A stretch of DNA of 64,000 bases from CBDCUW01 sp963734865. Its GTDB lineage: Bacteria; Planctomycetota; Planctomycetia; Pirellulales; Pirellulaceae. Below, piece after piece: positions 8,670 through 17,549 of the stretch (the stretch's first letter is position 1; each line of letters begins with the position of its first letter). The DNA lies in the NCBI GenBank assembly GCA_963734865.1, contig CAVTIV010000023.1:85188-149187 (forward strand), read 5' to 3'. Position numbers and translations under genes: made by a program. The notes beneath the pieces are model-generated. The model was not told where the DNA came from. It was given only the letters and a program-made list of their open reading frames with translations, and ran no database searches.

Positions 8670-11033
8670 TCAAGCCGATTGTTGTCCGGGATATTTGACA
8701 CGTGCGTGATAAATCGCGGTAAGGGATTTAATGAGACTCTGTCGAATGCGATCAAGTTGCCGAAAGGTCAATCCGCATTCATCAAATTGACCATCGGCCA
8801 TTTTCTTTTGGGAGATCGAATCGACCAGCCCTTTGATTCGCGCCGGTGTGGGATCGACCAGCGTCCGACTGGCACTCTCCACGGTGTCGGCCAACATCAT
8901 CACGGCGGCTTCCAGCGTTTGCGGCTTGGGACCGGGATAACGAAAATCTTTGTCGCTCACCGACTCGCCATTAGGGCTCTCTTCGCTTCGCCTGGCCGCT
9001 TCGCGATAAAAGTATTCCACCAAGGTTGTGCCATGGTGTTGCAAGATAAAATCGATGATCGGCATGGGCAGATGGTGATTGCGTGCCAGGTCCGCGCCGT
9101 CTTTCACATGGGCAATGATCACCAATGTACTCATTGCCGGCTGCAAGGAATCGTGCTGATTCACTCCGGTGCTTTGGTTCTCGATGAAATACTCTGGCTT
9201 GAACATCTTGCCGATGTCGTGAAAGTAGGCCCCCACCCGGACGAGCAAGCCGTTGGCTCCGATCGCCTCGGCGGCAGCTTCGGCAATCGATGCCACATTG
9301 ATCGAGTGGTTATACGTCCCCGGTGCACGCTGAGCCAAACGTCGCAGCAAGGGGTGACTGGCATCGCCCAACTCCAGCAGGCTGAGATCCGTTTGCACTC
9401 CAAATGACTTTTCCACCAGCGGCAAAAAGCCGGTCATCGCGGTCGCCGACACAAGAATACAGAAGCCCGCCCAAAAAGCTTCATTGATCAGCCGGATCAC
9501 CACCATGTTGAATGGCAAACCCTGCTGCAACGGCTCCATCTCCGAGCCCGCCCCACCACTGGAGATCGTTCCGCCGGTCACGATCCCAACCCCGACCACG
9601 GTCATGATTGTGATCGCCGCAGAAATCGCCCCCACATACAACAGGTGGGTACGACTGCGGATTCGCCCGAGCAACAGTGTGAAACTGGTACAGGCCGCCG
9701 CCATCATTACCAACTCGGCCAGATCGGCTCCCAGGAACAAGACGACGCTGATGCTTGCGGCAGCCATCAACAACAAGGCCAACTCGCGACCGTAGACGAC
9801 CGCCGAAACGATCGAGGCAAGCACCAACGGTATCAACTCTCCCCGCCATTGATCTCGCGAGGCAAAATAACTAAGCGTTACCGTGCACACCATCAACGCG
9901 AGCAGCTTGGCGAACTTCCAGTGATCGAGTAGTAACCGGCGGTCGTCCACAAAAAAGATGTACGAACCGCACAGCAGGTAAATGGCCGCGATCATGCCGG
10001 CATAGGCAACGACGCGCGTTAACACGTCGGTCCAACTCATCTTGGCGACAATCACTTCCCATTCACGCTTCAGCAACGCGAGTTCCCGATCGGTCAACGG
10101 CACACCCGAATTGGCAAGCTTGGAACTGCCCGCTCGATAGGTCGTCATGATCGGCGCGACCGCCGCAGCCGCTTCCAACCGGACCTTTTCGCTACGCTCG
10201 TCGTCATAGCTCAACGTCTCGAAATCGGGCAATCGCGTGACCAGCCAGTCACTGATCATTTGCGCGACCGTTTGACTTCCCTCGACCTCGAATTTGGTTC
10301 GGAATTGCTCTCGCAATCGCTTATCGATTCCTGTCGCCGCCTGGGCAATTCGGGCATCGCCCGACTCCACGATTTCGATTTCGTCGGGTTGGCCCTCGGG
10401 GTACACCCGAATCCGCTCCTGACTACCCTGTTTGGGAACGTGTTTGAGCGTCTGGATCAAACCGAACTTGTAATTCTCTTTCAGCGCGATTCCGATCGCG
10501 TCGTCGACTTTCGTCAATTCCGGATCATCCGCCAATACCGTCTTCAGGACGGCGAACCGGTCGGCCGGCGAATCGTTCGGTTCCGCCGTTTCGTCCCCCT
10601 CATAGAACTCGCCAAATGCCTTTTGTTCTGGTTCGGTCAACTGGTCAAAGGACGGGGCGCTGAGCACCAAAAACAGCTGATCACGAAGCGCCGCGCGAAG
10701 CTCCTTCAGCGGCTTCGACCGGTTCTTGTAGAACACGATCTGCTCGCTCGCTTTCTTCTCCCGAGCTAATCGCGTCTCCTGTTCGTCGGGAACCTCAAAC
10801 GTCACGCGGGTGATCAAATCCCGATCGGGGATCTCATTGGCGCGATAGGCAAAGGGAGCTCGCCATGTCTGGCAGAAGACCAACATCGCGATCGCCGCAA
10901 CCACCGCCATCGCGATTCGGATCGAACCATCCGCCTTGTCGCTCCGCTGCCACCATTCAACAAGCCGAGGCTTTTGAATTCCGAGCGATTCGATGCGTTC
11001 TTTCTGCGAACGTTGTTTACTTGCGCCACTCAT
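8670..11033 (-). CDS. pgpH: 7TM-HD domain phosphodiesterase (PgpH/YqfF type)
   Basis: A 787-residue membrane protein. The N-terminal cytoplasmic tail is followed by a TM segment (MAVVAAIAMLVFCQTW) and an extracytoplasmic domain of about 270 residues (7TMR-HDED type). Seven hydrophobic segments follow (about 340-540), then a cytosolic HD domain with NHSINVASIAEAAAEAIGA and the metal-binding AYFHDIGKMFKPEYF near residue 600. Characterised homologues hydrolyse c-di-AMP to pApA. That substrate is known for Listeria PgpH and only inferred here. It lies between phoH and ybeY on the same strand, the usual context. Confidence 0.88.
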   Translation of the reverse strand: MSGASKQRSQKERIESLGIQKPRLVEWWQRSDKADGSIRIAMAVVAAIAMLVFCQTWRAPFAYRANEIPDRDLITRVTFEVPDEQETRLAREKKASEQIVFYKNRSKPLKELRAALRDQLFLVLSAPSFDQLTEPEQKAFGEFYEGDETAEPNDSPADRFAVLKTVLADDPELTKVDDAIGIALKENYKFGLIQTLKHVPKQGSQERIRVYPEGQPDEIEIVESGDARIAQAATGIDKRLREQFRTKFEVEGSQTVAQMISDWLVTRLPDFETLSYDDERSEKVRLEAAAAVAPIMTTYRAGSSKLANSGVPLTDRELALLKREWEVIVAKMSWTDVLTRVVAYAGMIAAIYLLCGSYIFFVDDRRLLLDHWKFAKLLALMVCTVTLSYFASRDQWRGELIPLVLASIVSAVVYGRELALLLMAAASISVVLFLGADLAELVMMAAACTSFTLLLGRIRSRTHLLYVGAISAAITIMTVVGVGIVTGGTISSGGAGSEMEPLQQGLPFNMVVIRLINEAFWAGFCILVSATAMTGFLPLVEKSFGVQTDLSLLELGDASHPLLRRLAQRAPGTYNHSINVASIAEAAAEAIGANGLLVRVGAYFHDIGKMFKPEYFIENQSTGVNQHDSLQPAMSTLVIIAHVKDGADLARNHHLPMPIIDFILQHHGTTLVEYFYREAARRSEESPNGESVSDKDFRYPGPKPQTLEAAVMMLADTVESASRTLVDPTPARIKGLVDSISQKKMADGQFDECGLTFRQLDRIRQSLIKSLTAIYHARVKYPGQQSA

Positions 11034-11129
11034 GGCAGGCGGATCGGCGTCGCGGTCGAAGGCAAATCGGTGACGACGGCCATGGCCCCCCTCAACGGTC
11101 TTCGACCCCCAGGACGTTCAGTCCTGGGA

Positions 11130-12136
11130 CTACTCCCGGCCCTTGTGGTCCCCATGGTTGTCGTTCGGATCGTGTTCTCGCACGTCGCTCTCGCCGACGA
11201 TCTCGTACGCCTCGACAATGCGTTGCACCAATCGATGACGCACGATGTCACAGGCCTGCAACCGGATGATCCCGATCGCATCGATTTTTGATAGCCGCCT
11301 GATCGCGTCCCGCAATCCGCTGGTCACCCCCCGGGGAAGATCCTGCTGCGTCGCGTCACCGCTGACCACCATCTTGCTGCCTTCCCCCATCCGAGTCAGA
11401 AACATCTTCATCTGAGCCACGGTCGTATTCTGGGCTTCGTCCAAAATAATGAACGCGTCGTTGAGCGTACGTCCCCGCATGTAGGCAAGCGGAATCACCT
11501 CAATCACGTCCTGCTCCATCAAACCCCGCGCCTGATCGTAGTCAACCATCTCGCCAAGTGCGTCCATCAGCGGTCGCAGATAGGGGTTTAGTTTGGCCCG
11601 CAAGTCGCCCGGCAGAAAGCCCAAACTCTCCCCCGCCTCGACCGCCGGCCGAACCAGCACTATTTTTCGGATGTGCCCCGCCTTCAAAGCCTCCACCGCC
11701 GTCGCGACCGCCAGGTATGTTTTGCCGCAACCCGCCGGTCCGGTCGCAAAAATCAAATCGTGCGAGCGGATCGCTTCGACGTATTTCGCCTGCCCGGGCG
11801 TGCGCGGCTTGATTCGTCGGCCGGCATGCTGGATGTCGATCTCCTCACCCAGCAACTTGGCGCCGCCCCTTCAATCGCCGCGCCCTCCTCGGATGCGGCC
11901 GTATCCACATCCCCGGCGCTCAGCTTGCCCTGCTTTCGTGACAAGTGACGAAGCTTCTCTAACGTCCTGGTCGCCCGATGCACATCCTCACCTTCACCAG
12001 AGATGCGAATCCGGCCATCACGCTGAGTGATGCTGACATCGAACAGTCGTCGCAGCTTGCGGAGGTGCTGATCCCGCGGCCCGAACAACACCAAGATCTC
12101 GTCGGGATTTGTGATCGAAAGCGTGGCTTCGGTCAT
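11130..12136 (-). CDS. phoH: PhoH family ATPase (frame broken by one missing base)
   Basis: PhoH-like P-loop ATPase related to the helicase domain of RecD; the family sits next to ybeY and acts in RNA metabolism. The N-terminal KH-like segment (ILVLFGPRDQHLRKLRRLF, residues 10-70) starts at MTEATLSITNPDE, ATG at 12136. The ATPase part carries Walker A GPAGCGKTYLAVA and Walker B AFIILDEAQNTT. The two parts are in different frames. Adding one G to the G4 run at 11866-11869 gives a continuous linker (IEGGGAKLLGEEIDIQHAG) and a 335-residue protein of normal length. Without it the ATPase could only start at a TTG (11855) with a stop immediately upstream, so a sequence error is the likely cause. 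Confidence 0.88.
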
Positions 12137-12304
12137 CAGTTGCCTGTGAATGTCATATAAGTCAGACGGCTTCCATTGTATACCTGGATCGGTTCCCCAG
12201 GGGGTTATACGTCCAATCGCCACTGAAATCCTGCCCGGACGCAGCCGCCCTGGCGATTTGCCATCATATTGCTTTGGGTTACCTGAACATCCCTTTTCTT
12301 GGAA

Positions 12305-13252
12305 TCAACCTCCGACACCGGCCGCGAAACACAGAAATGCCGGCATTGCCGATGCAATCAGCGAATCGGTCACATCCCATACACCCCCCAATCCAGGAAG
12401 CCAATTGCCACTATCTTTCGCACCGGCATCCCGTTTGACCAGGGATTCGGCCAAATCACCCACCATTCCCGACACCGTCAACAGCGGCCCCAACAACAAC
12501 GCCCCCCACAACGGATCGGCGAGCAATCGGATCGACGCAGCGGTTCCCGGCCCATTGCCACCGACAATGGCCGGAAAAAGCCAACTCAGGCAGGCAAAGG
12601 CAACGATCGTTGCGATCAGGATCCCGCCCATCGCCCCCTCCCAAGTCTTGCCCGGACTCAAACGCGGAATCAACTTGTGCCGACCCAACGTTTTTCCCGT
12701 GAAATAGGCGCCGGCGTCTGCCGACTTGGTCACCACCATCGTGGTCAATATCGCCGCCAACCCCCAGTTTCCATTCCCCATTGAACGCATCGCCACGAGC
12801 AGCGCCATCGACAATCCGACATACAACGACACAAACGTGCCGCCACAGGTGCGCTCGATCGCCCCGCCCGTCTGTCCCGCCTTGCCATACCTCCCCATTT
12901 CATGCAACAGCACCAAAAAGATCGCGGCAACCCCGCCAATCACGATCCAACCGAGTCGCCCCACCGGACAGTCCGGCGGATAGCTGTGGCCGAGCAACGG
13001 CCAAACCATCGGCACACAAGCGGACAAACAGACAATCGAAGTCGCAATCAACGTCGGTCGCCGAGCGATTTCTCGCCCACTGCCGGCCAGCAGCGCCGAG
13101 ATGTCCCAAGCCGTTCCCAAGGCAAAGAACAGCAGCAATGGCAACAGCCAAATTCCTTCCGCGCCTGGTAACGGATGGTTCGCGTCGAGATACAGCAACA
13201 ATCCAACGATGGCGATCAACACCGCCGAGGTTTTTAGTCGGTCTTTTAGCAA
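12305..13252 (-). CDS. cdsA: Phosphatidate cytidylyltransferase
   Basis: CDP-diacylglycerol synthase, activating phosphatidic acid with CTP for phospholipid synthesis at the inner membrane. 315 residues, hydrophobic throughout with about eight TM segments (LIAIVGLLLYLDAN, LLPLLLFFALGTAWDI, LLLGPLLTVSGMVGDL). The C-terminal CdsA signature is visible as SLVKRDAGAKDSGNWLPG followed by GGVWDVTDSLIAS. The usual PGHGGxxDRxDS reads PGLGGVWDVTDS, so the His and Arg of the consensus are replaced. It lies 27 bases after uppS on the same strand, so the two lipid-precursor genes are probably co-transcribed. Confidence 0.92.
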   Translation of the reverse strand: MLKDRLKTSAVLIAIVGLLLYLDANHPLPGAEGIWLLPLLLFFALGTAWDISALLAGSGREIARRPTLIATSIVCLSACVPMVWPLLGHSYPPDCPVGRLGWIVIGGVAAIFLVLLHEMGRYGKAGQTGGAIERTCGGTFVSLYVGLSMALLVAMRSMGNGNWGLAAILTTMVVTKSADAGAYFTGKTLGRHKLIPRLSPGKTWEGAMGGILIATIVAFACLSWLFPAIVGGNGPGTAASIRLLADPLWGALLLGPLLTVSGMVGDLAESLVKRDAGAKDSGNWLPGLGGVWDVTDSLIASAMPAFLCFAAGVGG

Positions 13253-13279
13253 GGCAATGACTTCCCATCGTTCGGATCA

Positions 13280-14020
13280 CTACTCATTGACACTCAGCCC
13301 ACCAAAACGTCGTTGCCGCGAGGCAAAGTCTCGCATCGCGTCGATAAAATCATCTCGCGAGAACTCGGGCCAGCACTTCTCGGTGAACCACAATTCGGCA
13401 TAACTCAACTGCCAAAGCAAGAAGTTGCTGACTCGCATGTCACCACCAGTACGGATCATCAGATCAACTTCCGGAAGCCCCGCTGTGCACAGATGGTCGC
13501 CAATGATCTGCTCGTTGACCGATTCGAGCGTTCGTGACCCGGCCGCAACTTCGCGTGCAATTTCACAAAGCGCCCTGGTGATCTCGTCGCGGCCCCCATA
13601 GTCAATCGCCAACACCAACCTGGTACCACCATTGTTGGCCGACATTTGCAGCGTCTTGTTCATCTCCTGCAGCACGTTGGCGGGCAACCGATCGCGGCGG
13701 CCGATGACTCGCAAACACAATCCCTGATCCATGATCGTGCGACGCTCTTCGACCAAATACTGCTCCAGCAAGTGCATCAAAAAGTCGAGTTCGGCCTGAG
13801 GTCGCTTCCAATTCTCACTCGACAGGCAATACAGCGTCACCGCATCGATCGCTAACTCGGTACACGTTTCGCTGATCATGCGAACCGTCCCGACTCCGCG
13901 TCGATGCCCCTCGATCCGAGGCAAATCGCGCGCCTGAGCCCACCGTCCATTGCCGTCCATGATGATGGCAATGTGACGCGGCCGATCCTCCGCAGGCACG
14001 TCGCAGGGCGTTTCGTTCAT
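13280..14020 (-). CDS. uppS: Isoprenyl transferase (undecaprenyl diphosphate synthase)
   Basis: cis-prenyltransferase making the C55 lipid carrier for cell-wall and glycan export. The substrate motif HIAIIMDGNGRWAQ holds the catalytic Asp. Further motifs are TLYCLSSENWKRP, LVLAIDYGGRDEI and the C-terminal DLMIRTGGDMRVSNFLLWQ with YAELWFTEKCWPEF. The start at 14020 (MNETPCDVPAEDRPRH) is chosen over the in-frame ATG at 14050, since AGGAGG lies between them. The protein is 246 residues, normal for the family. It lies 63 bases after purA and 27 before cdsA, all on the minus strand. Confidence 0.93.
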   Translation of the reverse strand: MNETPCDVPAEDRPRHIAIIMDGNGRWAQARDLPRIEGHRRGVGTVRMISETCTELAIDAVTLYCLSSENWKRPQAELDFLMHLLEQYLVEERRTIMDQGLCLRVIGRRDRLPANVLQEMNKTLQMSANNGGTRLVLAIDYGGRDEITRALCEIAREVAAGSRTLESVNEQIIGDHLCTAGLPEVDLMIRTGGDMRVSNFLLWQLSYAELWFTEKCWPEFSRDDFIDAMRDFASRQRRFGGLSVNE

Positions 14021-14083
14021 CACCTCACGTTTCCCTCCTGGCTCCTTCATGATCCCAGGCCAGATGCCTCTCCAGCCACGCTG

Positions 14084-15409
14084 TCAACCAATCGGCTCCA
14101 GGGCCAGCTGTGACGCCGCTTTGGTAAAGATGGTCTGGGACCGATCGGGGCCGACCGAAAGCACACCGACCTGAACTCCCACCAATTCTTCGATCCGCCG
14201 CACGTAGGCCATCGCGCCGGCGGGGAATTGATCCTCGTGACGCAAGTCGTCGACCGGCTCCCGCCAACCGGGAATCGTTTCGTAAACCGGTTGGCACCGT
14301 CGTAGCTGTTCGGCATCACTGGGCAGCCGCTCGATTCGCTGGCCGTCAAGCTCGTAGGCCACACAAACTTTCAACTCATCCAGGTGGCTCAGGACGTCCA
14401 TCATCATCAACGCCAGACTTGTCGCACCACTGAGTCTCGCCGTGTAACGAACCGCAACGGCGTCGAACCAACCACATCGACGTGGTCGTCCGGTCGTCGT
14501 TCCGAATTCGTTTCCGAGCGTTCGAATCCGCTCGCCCACTGCGTCATCGAGCTCCGTCGGAAACGGACCGCCCCCCACGCGTGTGCTGTAGGCCTTGCAG
14601 ACACCAAGCGTCTGGTTGATCCATCGCGGCGGAACTCCCGCACCGGCGCAGACCCCGACACCGCTGCTGTTGCTGCTGGTGACGAATGGGAACGTGCCGT
14701 GATCAATGTCCAACAAGGCGCCCTGGGCACCCTCGAATAAAATTTTCTGGCCCTCTTCGGCGGCGTCCAGCAAGAAGTAGGTCGTATCGCCGATCATCCC
14801 ATCCAATCGCTCGGCCCATGAGGCCGCCTGGGCGACCACCACATCGGGGCTGATCGCCACCAACTCTTCGTCCGAAGCGCCCATCGCCGTCAGCAATTTG
14901 AGCTTTTGCTCGGCCACCGTGCCGATCCGGTCGTCACGGGTCGGTTGGGTCAAATCGGCCATCCGTATCGCATGCGTTCGGCCGACCTTGTCTCGATAGC
15001 AAGGACCAATGCCGCGATTGGTCGTACCGATCGATTCGCCACGTACCTCCGTCGCATTGATGAATCGATCTTCGGCCATGTGCCAGGGCATGACCAGGTG
15101 CGCCCGCTCGCTGATCCGCAGGTTGTCCTGGCAGCGCACGCCACGTGCGGCCAATCCGTCGATCTCGTCCAACATCGTGGCCGGATTGATGACCACACCG
15201 GGGGTAATCAGGTTTTGTACGTGCGGATGCAAAATCCCGCTTGGGATGTGGTGCAGCTTGTAAGTTTCAGCCCCACTGACAACCGTGTGACCCGCGTTAG
15301 CACCGCCCTGATAGCGGACCACGAGGTCAAACTGCGGGGCAAGTAAGTCGACAAGTTTGCCTTTGGCTTCGTCGCCCCACTGAAGACCGATCACGCAGGT
15401 TCCCGACAC
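14084..15409 (-). CDS. purA: Adenylosuccinate synthetase
   Basis: GTP-dependent conversion of IMP and aspartate to adenylosuccinate, the first committed AMP step. The protein of 441 residues begins at a GTG (VSGTCVIGLQWGDEAKGK) with GGAG eight bases upstream. A further GTG at 15454 would add 15 residues. Visible motifs are the P-loop region, YQGGANAGHTVV, GTTNRGIGPCYRDK, ILFEGAQGALLDIDHGTFP and the C-terminal LSVGPDRSQTI. The P-loop reads GDEAKGK instead of the common GDEGKGK. It leads the purA-uppS-cdsA group. Confidence 0.93.
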   Translation of the reverse strand: MSGTCVIGLQWGDEAKGKLVDLLAPQFDLVVRYQGGANAGHTVVSGAETYKLHHIPSGILHPHVQNLITPGVVINPATMLDEIDGLAARGVRCQDNLRISERAHLVMPWHMAEDRFINATEVRGESIGTTNRGIGPCYRDKVGRTHAIRMADLTQPTRDDRIGTVAEQKLKLLTAMGASDEELVAISPDVVVAQAASWAERLDGMIGDTTYFLLDAAEEGQKILFEGAQGALLDIDHGTFPFVTSSNSSGVGVCAGAGVPPRWINQTLGVCKAYSTRVGGGPFPTELDDAVGERIRTLGNEFGTTTGRPRRCGWFDAVAVRYTARLSGATSLALMMMDVLSHLDELKVCVAYELDGQRIERLPSDAEQLRRCQPVYETIPGWREPVDDLRHEDQFPAGAMAYVRRIEELVGVQVGVLSVGPDRSQTIFTKAASQLALEPIG

Positions 15410-15663
15410 CAATCCAGCTCCAATTAATGGCAACAAATGACCAGCTCGCCGCACCGGTGGGCATGGCGCAAACGCAAGAGCCTAAGCACGAAAGGGCCGC
15501 ATGACAATGACGGAGGAAGACGAGATTCTCCTGGCCGGAGAGCAACCGATCGCGACGGCGAGGCGGGTTCTCGGTGCAATCGACCCTGTTTCTCGGCTAC
15601 GCCGCACCAGCTCCCGGGCCTTGTTCGGGCCCGCGTTCAACGCCAGCGGCACCGGTTCCATGG

Positions 15664-16524
15664 CTACTTTCCGCCCGCCGCAAACGCCCATATCGCTTCG
15701 TCGGCCTGCCGGATCAGCGGATCGAATTGCGGGATCTCCACCGCGTTGTTCCCCTGCTCGTGCTTGCGAAACAGAAACAGATAGGTCTCGTTCTGCGGGC
15801 GGTAACGATAAAAAAACAGTTGATTCTTGTCGACGATCCGCGCTCGCATCTGCTCGTCCACAACCGGACAACGCTCCCCTCCCACCAGCCGCTCGGCGAC
15901 CAGACTGGCAAACTTCGCATAGCCTTCGTCGCTGGGCAACAGCCTATCTTCGGTCAGCTCATTCTTGGCCGGCTGCCAGCTGACCGACACGATCGGAACG
16001 TCCAGGTCGGCGGCAACGGACTGGACAATCTCGCGGCAGCGATCCATCCAACCCGCGTATCCCGCGGTCCGATAGCCGGGCAGGGCGAAGGGCGTCATCA
16101 GAATCACGCGCCGTTTTTGCTCTCCCAGCTTTGCGACCAGACGCCTCAGCCCCGAATCAAACCTGGCCACCGCATCACCGCCATCACTCGCTTCGGAGAA
16201 ACCGTAGGCGACCAGCACGACCGTTGGGTCCGCCGTTTCCACGTCACTCAACAATCGGTTGAATCCGTCCTCGGGACCATCGAAACGCTTGCGGGCGATG
16301 CCGTGTACGTCGTCACCCGACCAGCCCAGGTTACGAACACTCAATTGCCAATCGGGGCGGCGACATTGCAACTCCGACTCCAACGCGCCGAACGATTGCA
16401 TTCGCTCGATGAACGTTCCTCCCAACAGGGCGACACGATCGCTGGGCCTGAGCAGCGGCTGATCGGCATCGGATGCCGGCGCAAAGAGACAACTGACGCT
16501 AATGATGACCAGTAAAAAACGCAT
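15664..16524 (-). CDS. Secreted SGNH/GDSL-type hydrolase
   Basis: A 286-residue exported protein starting at MRFLLVIISVSCLFAPASDAD, a clear signal peptide (a longer ORF exists but the N-terminus fits here). The first block reads DRVALLGGTFIERMQ, where the usual GDS serine block is degenerate. NLGWSGDDV matches the SGNH Gly/Asn block, and VVLVAYGFSEA follows. A DxxH-like C-terminal block is not obvious (LLPSDEGYAKFASLV). Planctomycetes have many such proteins fused to or next to haem-binding domain proteins. The substrate is unknown, probably an acetyl or other ester. It stands alone between purA and the peroxidase gene. Confidence 0.7.
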   Translation of the reverse strand: MRFLLVIISVSCLFAPASDADQPLLRPSDRVALLGGTFIERMQSFGALESELQCRRPDWQLSVRNLGWSGDDVHGIARKRFDGPEDGFNRLLSDVETADPTVVLVAYGFSEASDGGDAVARFDSGLRRLVAKLGEQKRRVILMTPFALPGYRTAGYAGWMDRCREIVQSVAADLDVPIVSVSWQPAKNELTEDRLLPSDEGYAKFASLVAERLVGGERCPVVDEQMRARIVDKNQLFFYRYRPQNETYLFLFRKHEQGNNAVEIPQFDPLIRQADEAIWAFAAGGK

Positions 16525-16661
16525 GATGCAACGGACGGGGTTGGAGGGTGTGACAAGCAAAGCGCCGGCACACCATTGATAATGAATACTGCGTTGTGCT
16601 TTTGGTGTGCCGGCGCCGAACTGCTCACACCCAACCACAATGACCTGCTATCGCATCGCCC

Positions 16662-17222
16662 TTACTTCTTGTTCAACTCGGTCTCGACCGCTTTGACCAA
16701 CACGGCATCCGAAGGCTCGGTGTTCGGTTTGAACCGATTGACCAGATTCCCTTCGCGATCGATCAAAAACTTCTCGAAGTTCCAGCCGACTTTGCCTTTG
16801 CCGGCGGGCTTGACGTCTTTGCTGGTCAGGTACTTGTACAACGGCGCAGCCTGTTCGCCGTTGACATCCACTTTGCTGAACATGGGAAACGTCACACTGA
16901 ACTTCGAGCTGCAGAACTGTTTGATCTCCGCTTCGGTGCCCGGCTCCTGGCTGCCGAATTGGTTGCAGGGAAACCCAAGCACCACCAATCCTTGGCCGCT
17001 GTATTTTTTGTACAGATCCTGCAGGCCCTCATATTGTGGAGTCAGCCCGCACTCACTTGCCGTATTCACGATCAACACGACTTTGCCTTCATAGTCTTCC
17101 AGATCAACCGATTCGCCATCGATGTTCTTGACCTTGAAATCGAGGGCGCATTCGTGGTCATCGGCGGCGGTGGCCATGGTGGTCAATACTCCAAGCGCGA
17201 GGGTGGTCAGAAAGAAACGCAC
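16662..17222 (-). CDS. Glutathione peroxidase family protein, exported
   Basis: A thiol peroxidase of the GPx family, 186 residues. The GTG start at 17222 is chosen because GGAG lies eight bases upstream and a signal peptide follows (RFFLTTLALGVLTTMATAA). The catalytic loop NTASECGLTPQYEG has Cys, not selenocysteine. The Gln of the active site is in GFPCNQFGSQEPG, and the Trp/Asn pair in VGWNFEKFLID. Probably a periplasmic peroxidase reduced by thioredoxin-like partners, as is usual for Cys-GPx enzymes (family knowledge). A divergent MFS gene starts 327 bases away. Confidence 0.9.
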   Translation of the reverse strand: MRFFLTTLALGVLTTMATAADDHECALDFKVKNIDGESVDLEDYEGKVVLIVNTASECGLTPQYEGLQDLYKKYSGQGLVVLGFPCNQFGSQEPGTEAEIKQFCSSKFSVTFPMFSKVDVNGEQAAPLYKYLTSKDVKPAGKGKVGWNFEKFLIDREGNLVNRFKPNTEPSDAVLVKAVETELNKK

Positions 17223-17549
17223 GGGCGATCTCCGAGAGAGAGGATGGGGATTCGAGGGGTGGTCAAGCACGATCTTAGCTGCTCCCAGTCCGCAGTGAGT
17301 CGGGCCGGGAGAGGAGAATCTGCTCCATTTTGGCAAACTATAACGGTCAGTCGAGTGGCGTGGCGCATCTCTGGTAACTAATCTCCCCTTTGTCGGCTGG
17401 ATAGTGGCGGGGAACTTGACGTCCGACCCCGGCTTTGCCAGCATTTCGGGCGACCGACGCGTATCCTTCGGGCTTGGCCCCAACCAGCTGGGCCCAAGCC
17501 CGCTGCCGCGTAACTCACCTACTCTCAAATTTTTCCGAGGCTATCGCTG
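17223..17549. other. Divergent intergenic region (peroxidase / MFS transporter)
   Basis: 327 bases between two divergent start codons, so promoters for both genes should lie here. A CGAGG ribosome-binding site precedes the MFS ATG. No clear -35/-10 pair, palindrome or RNA structure is recognised by eye. Confidence 0.5.

Noticed and set aside
5216..12136. Programmed frameshifting in gltA and phoH
   Set aside because: No slippery heptamer or pseudoknot is seen, and these families are never known to use recoding. The same type of break occurs in many unrelated genes.
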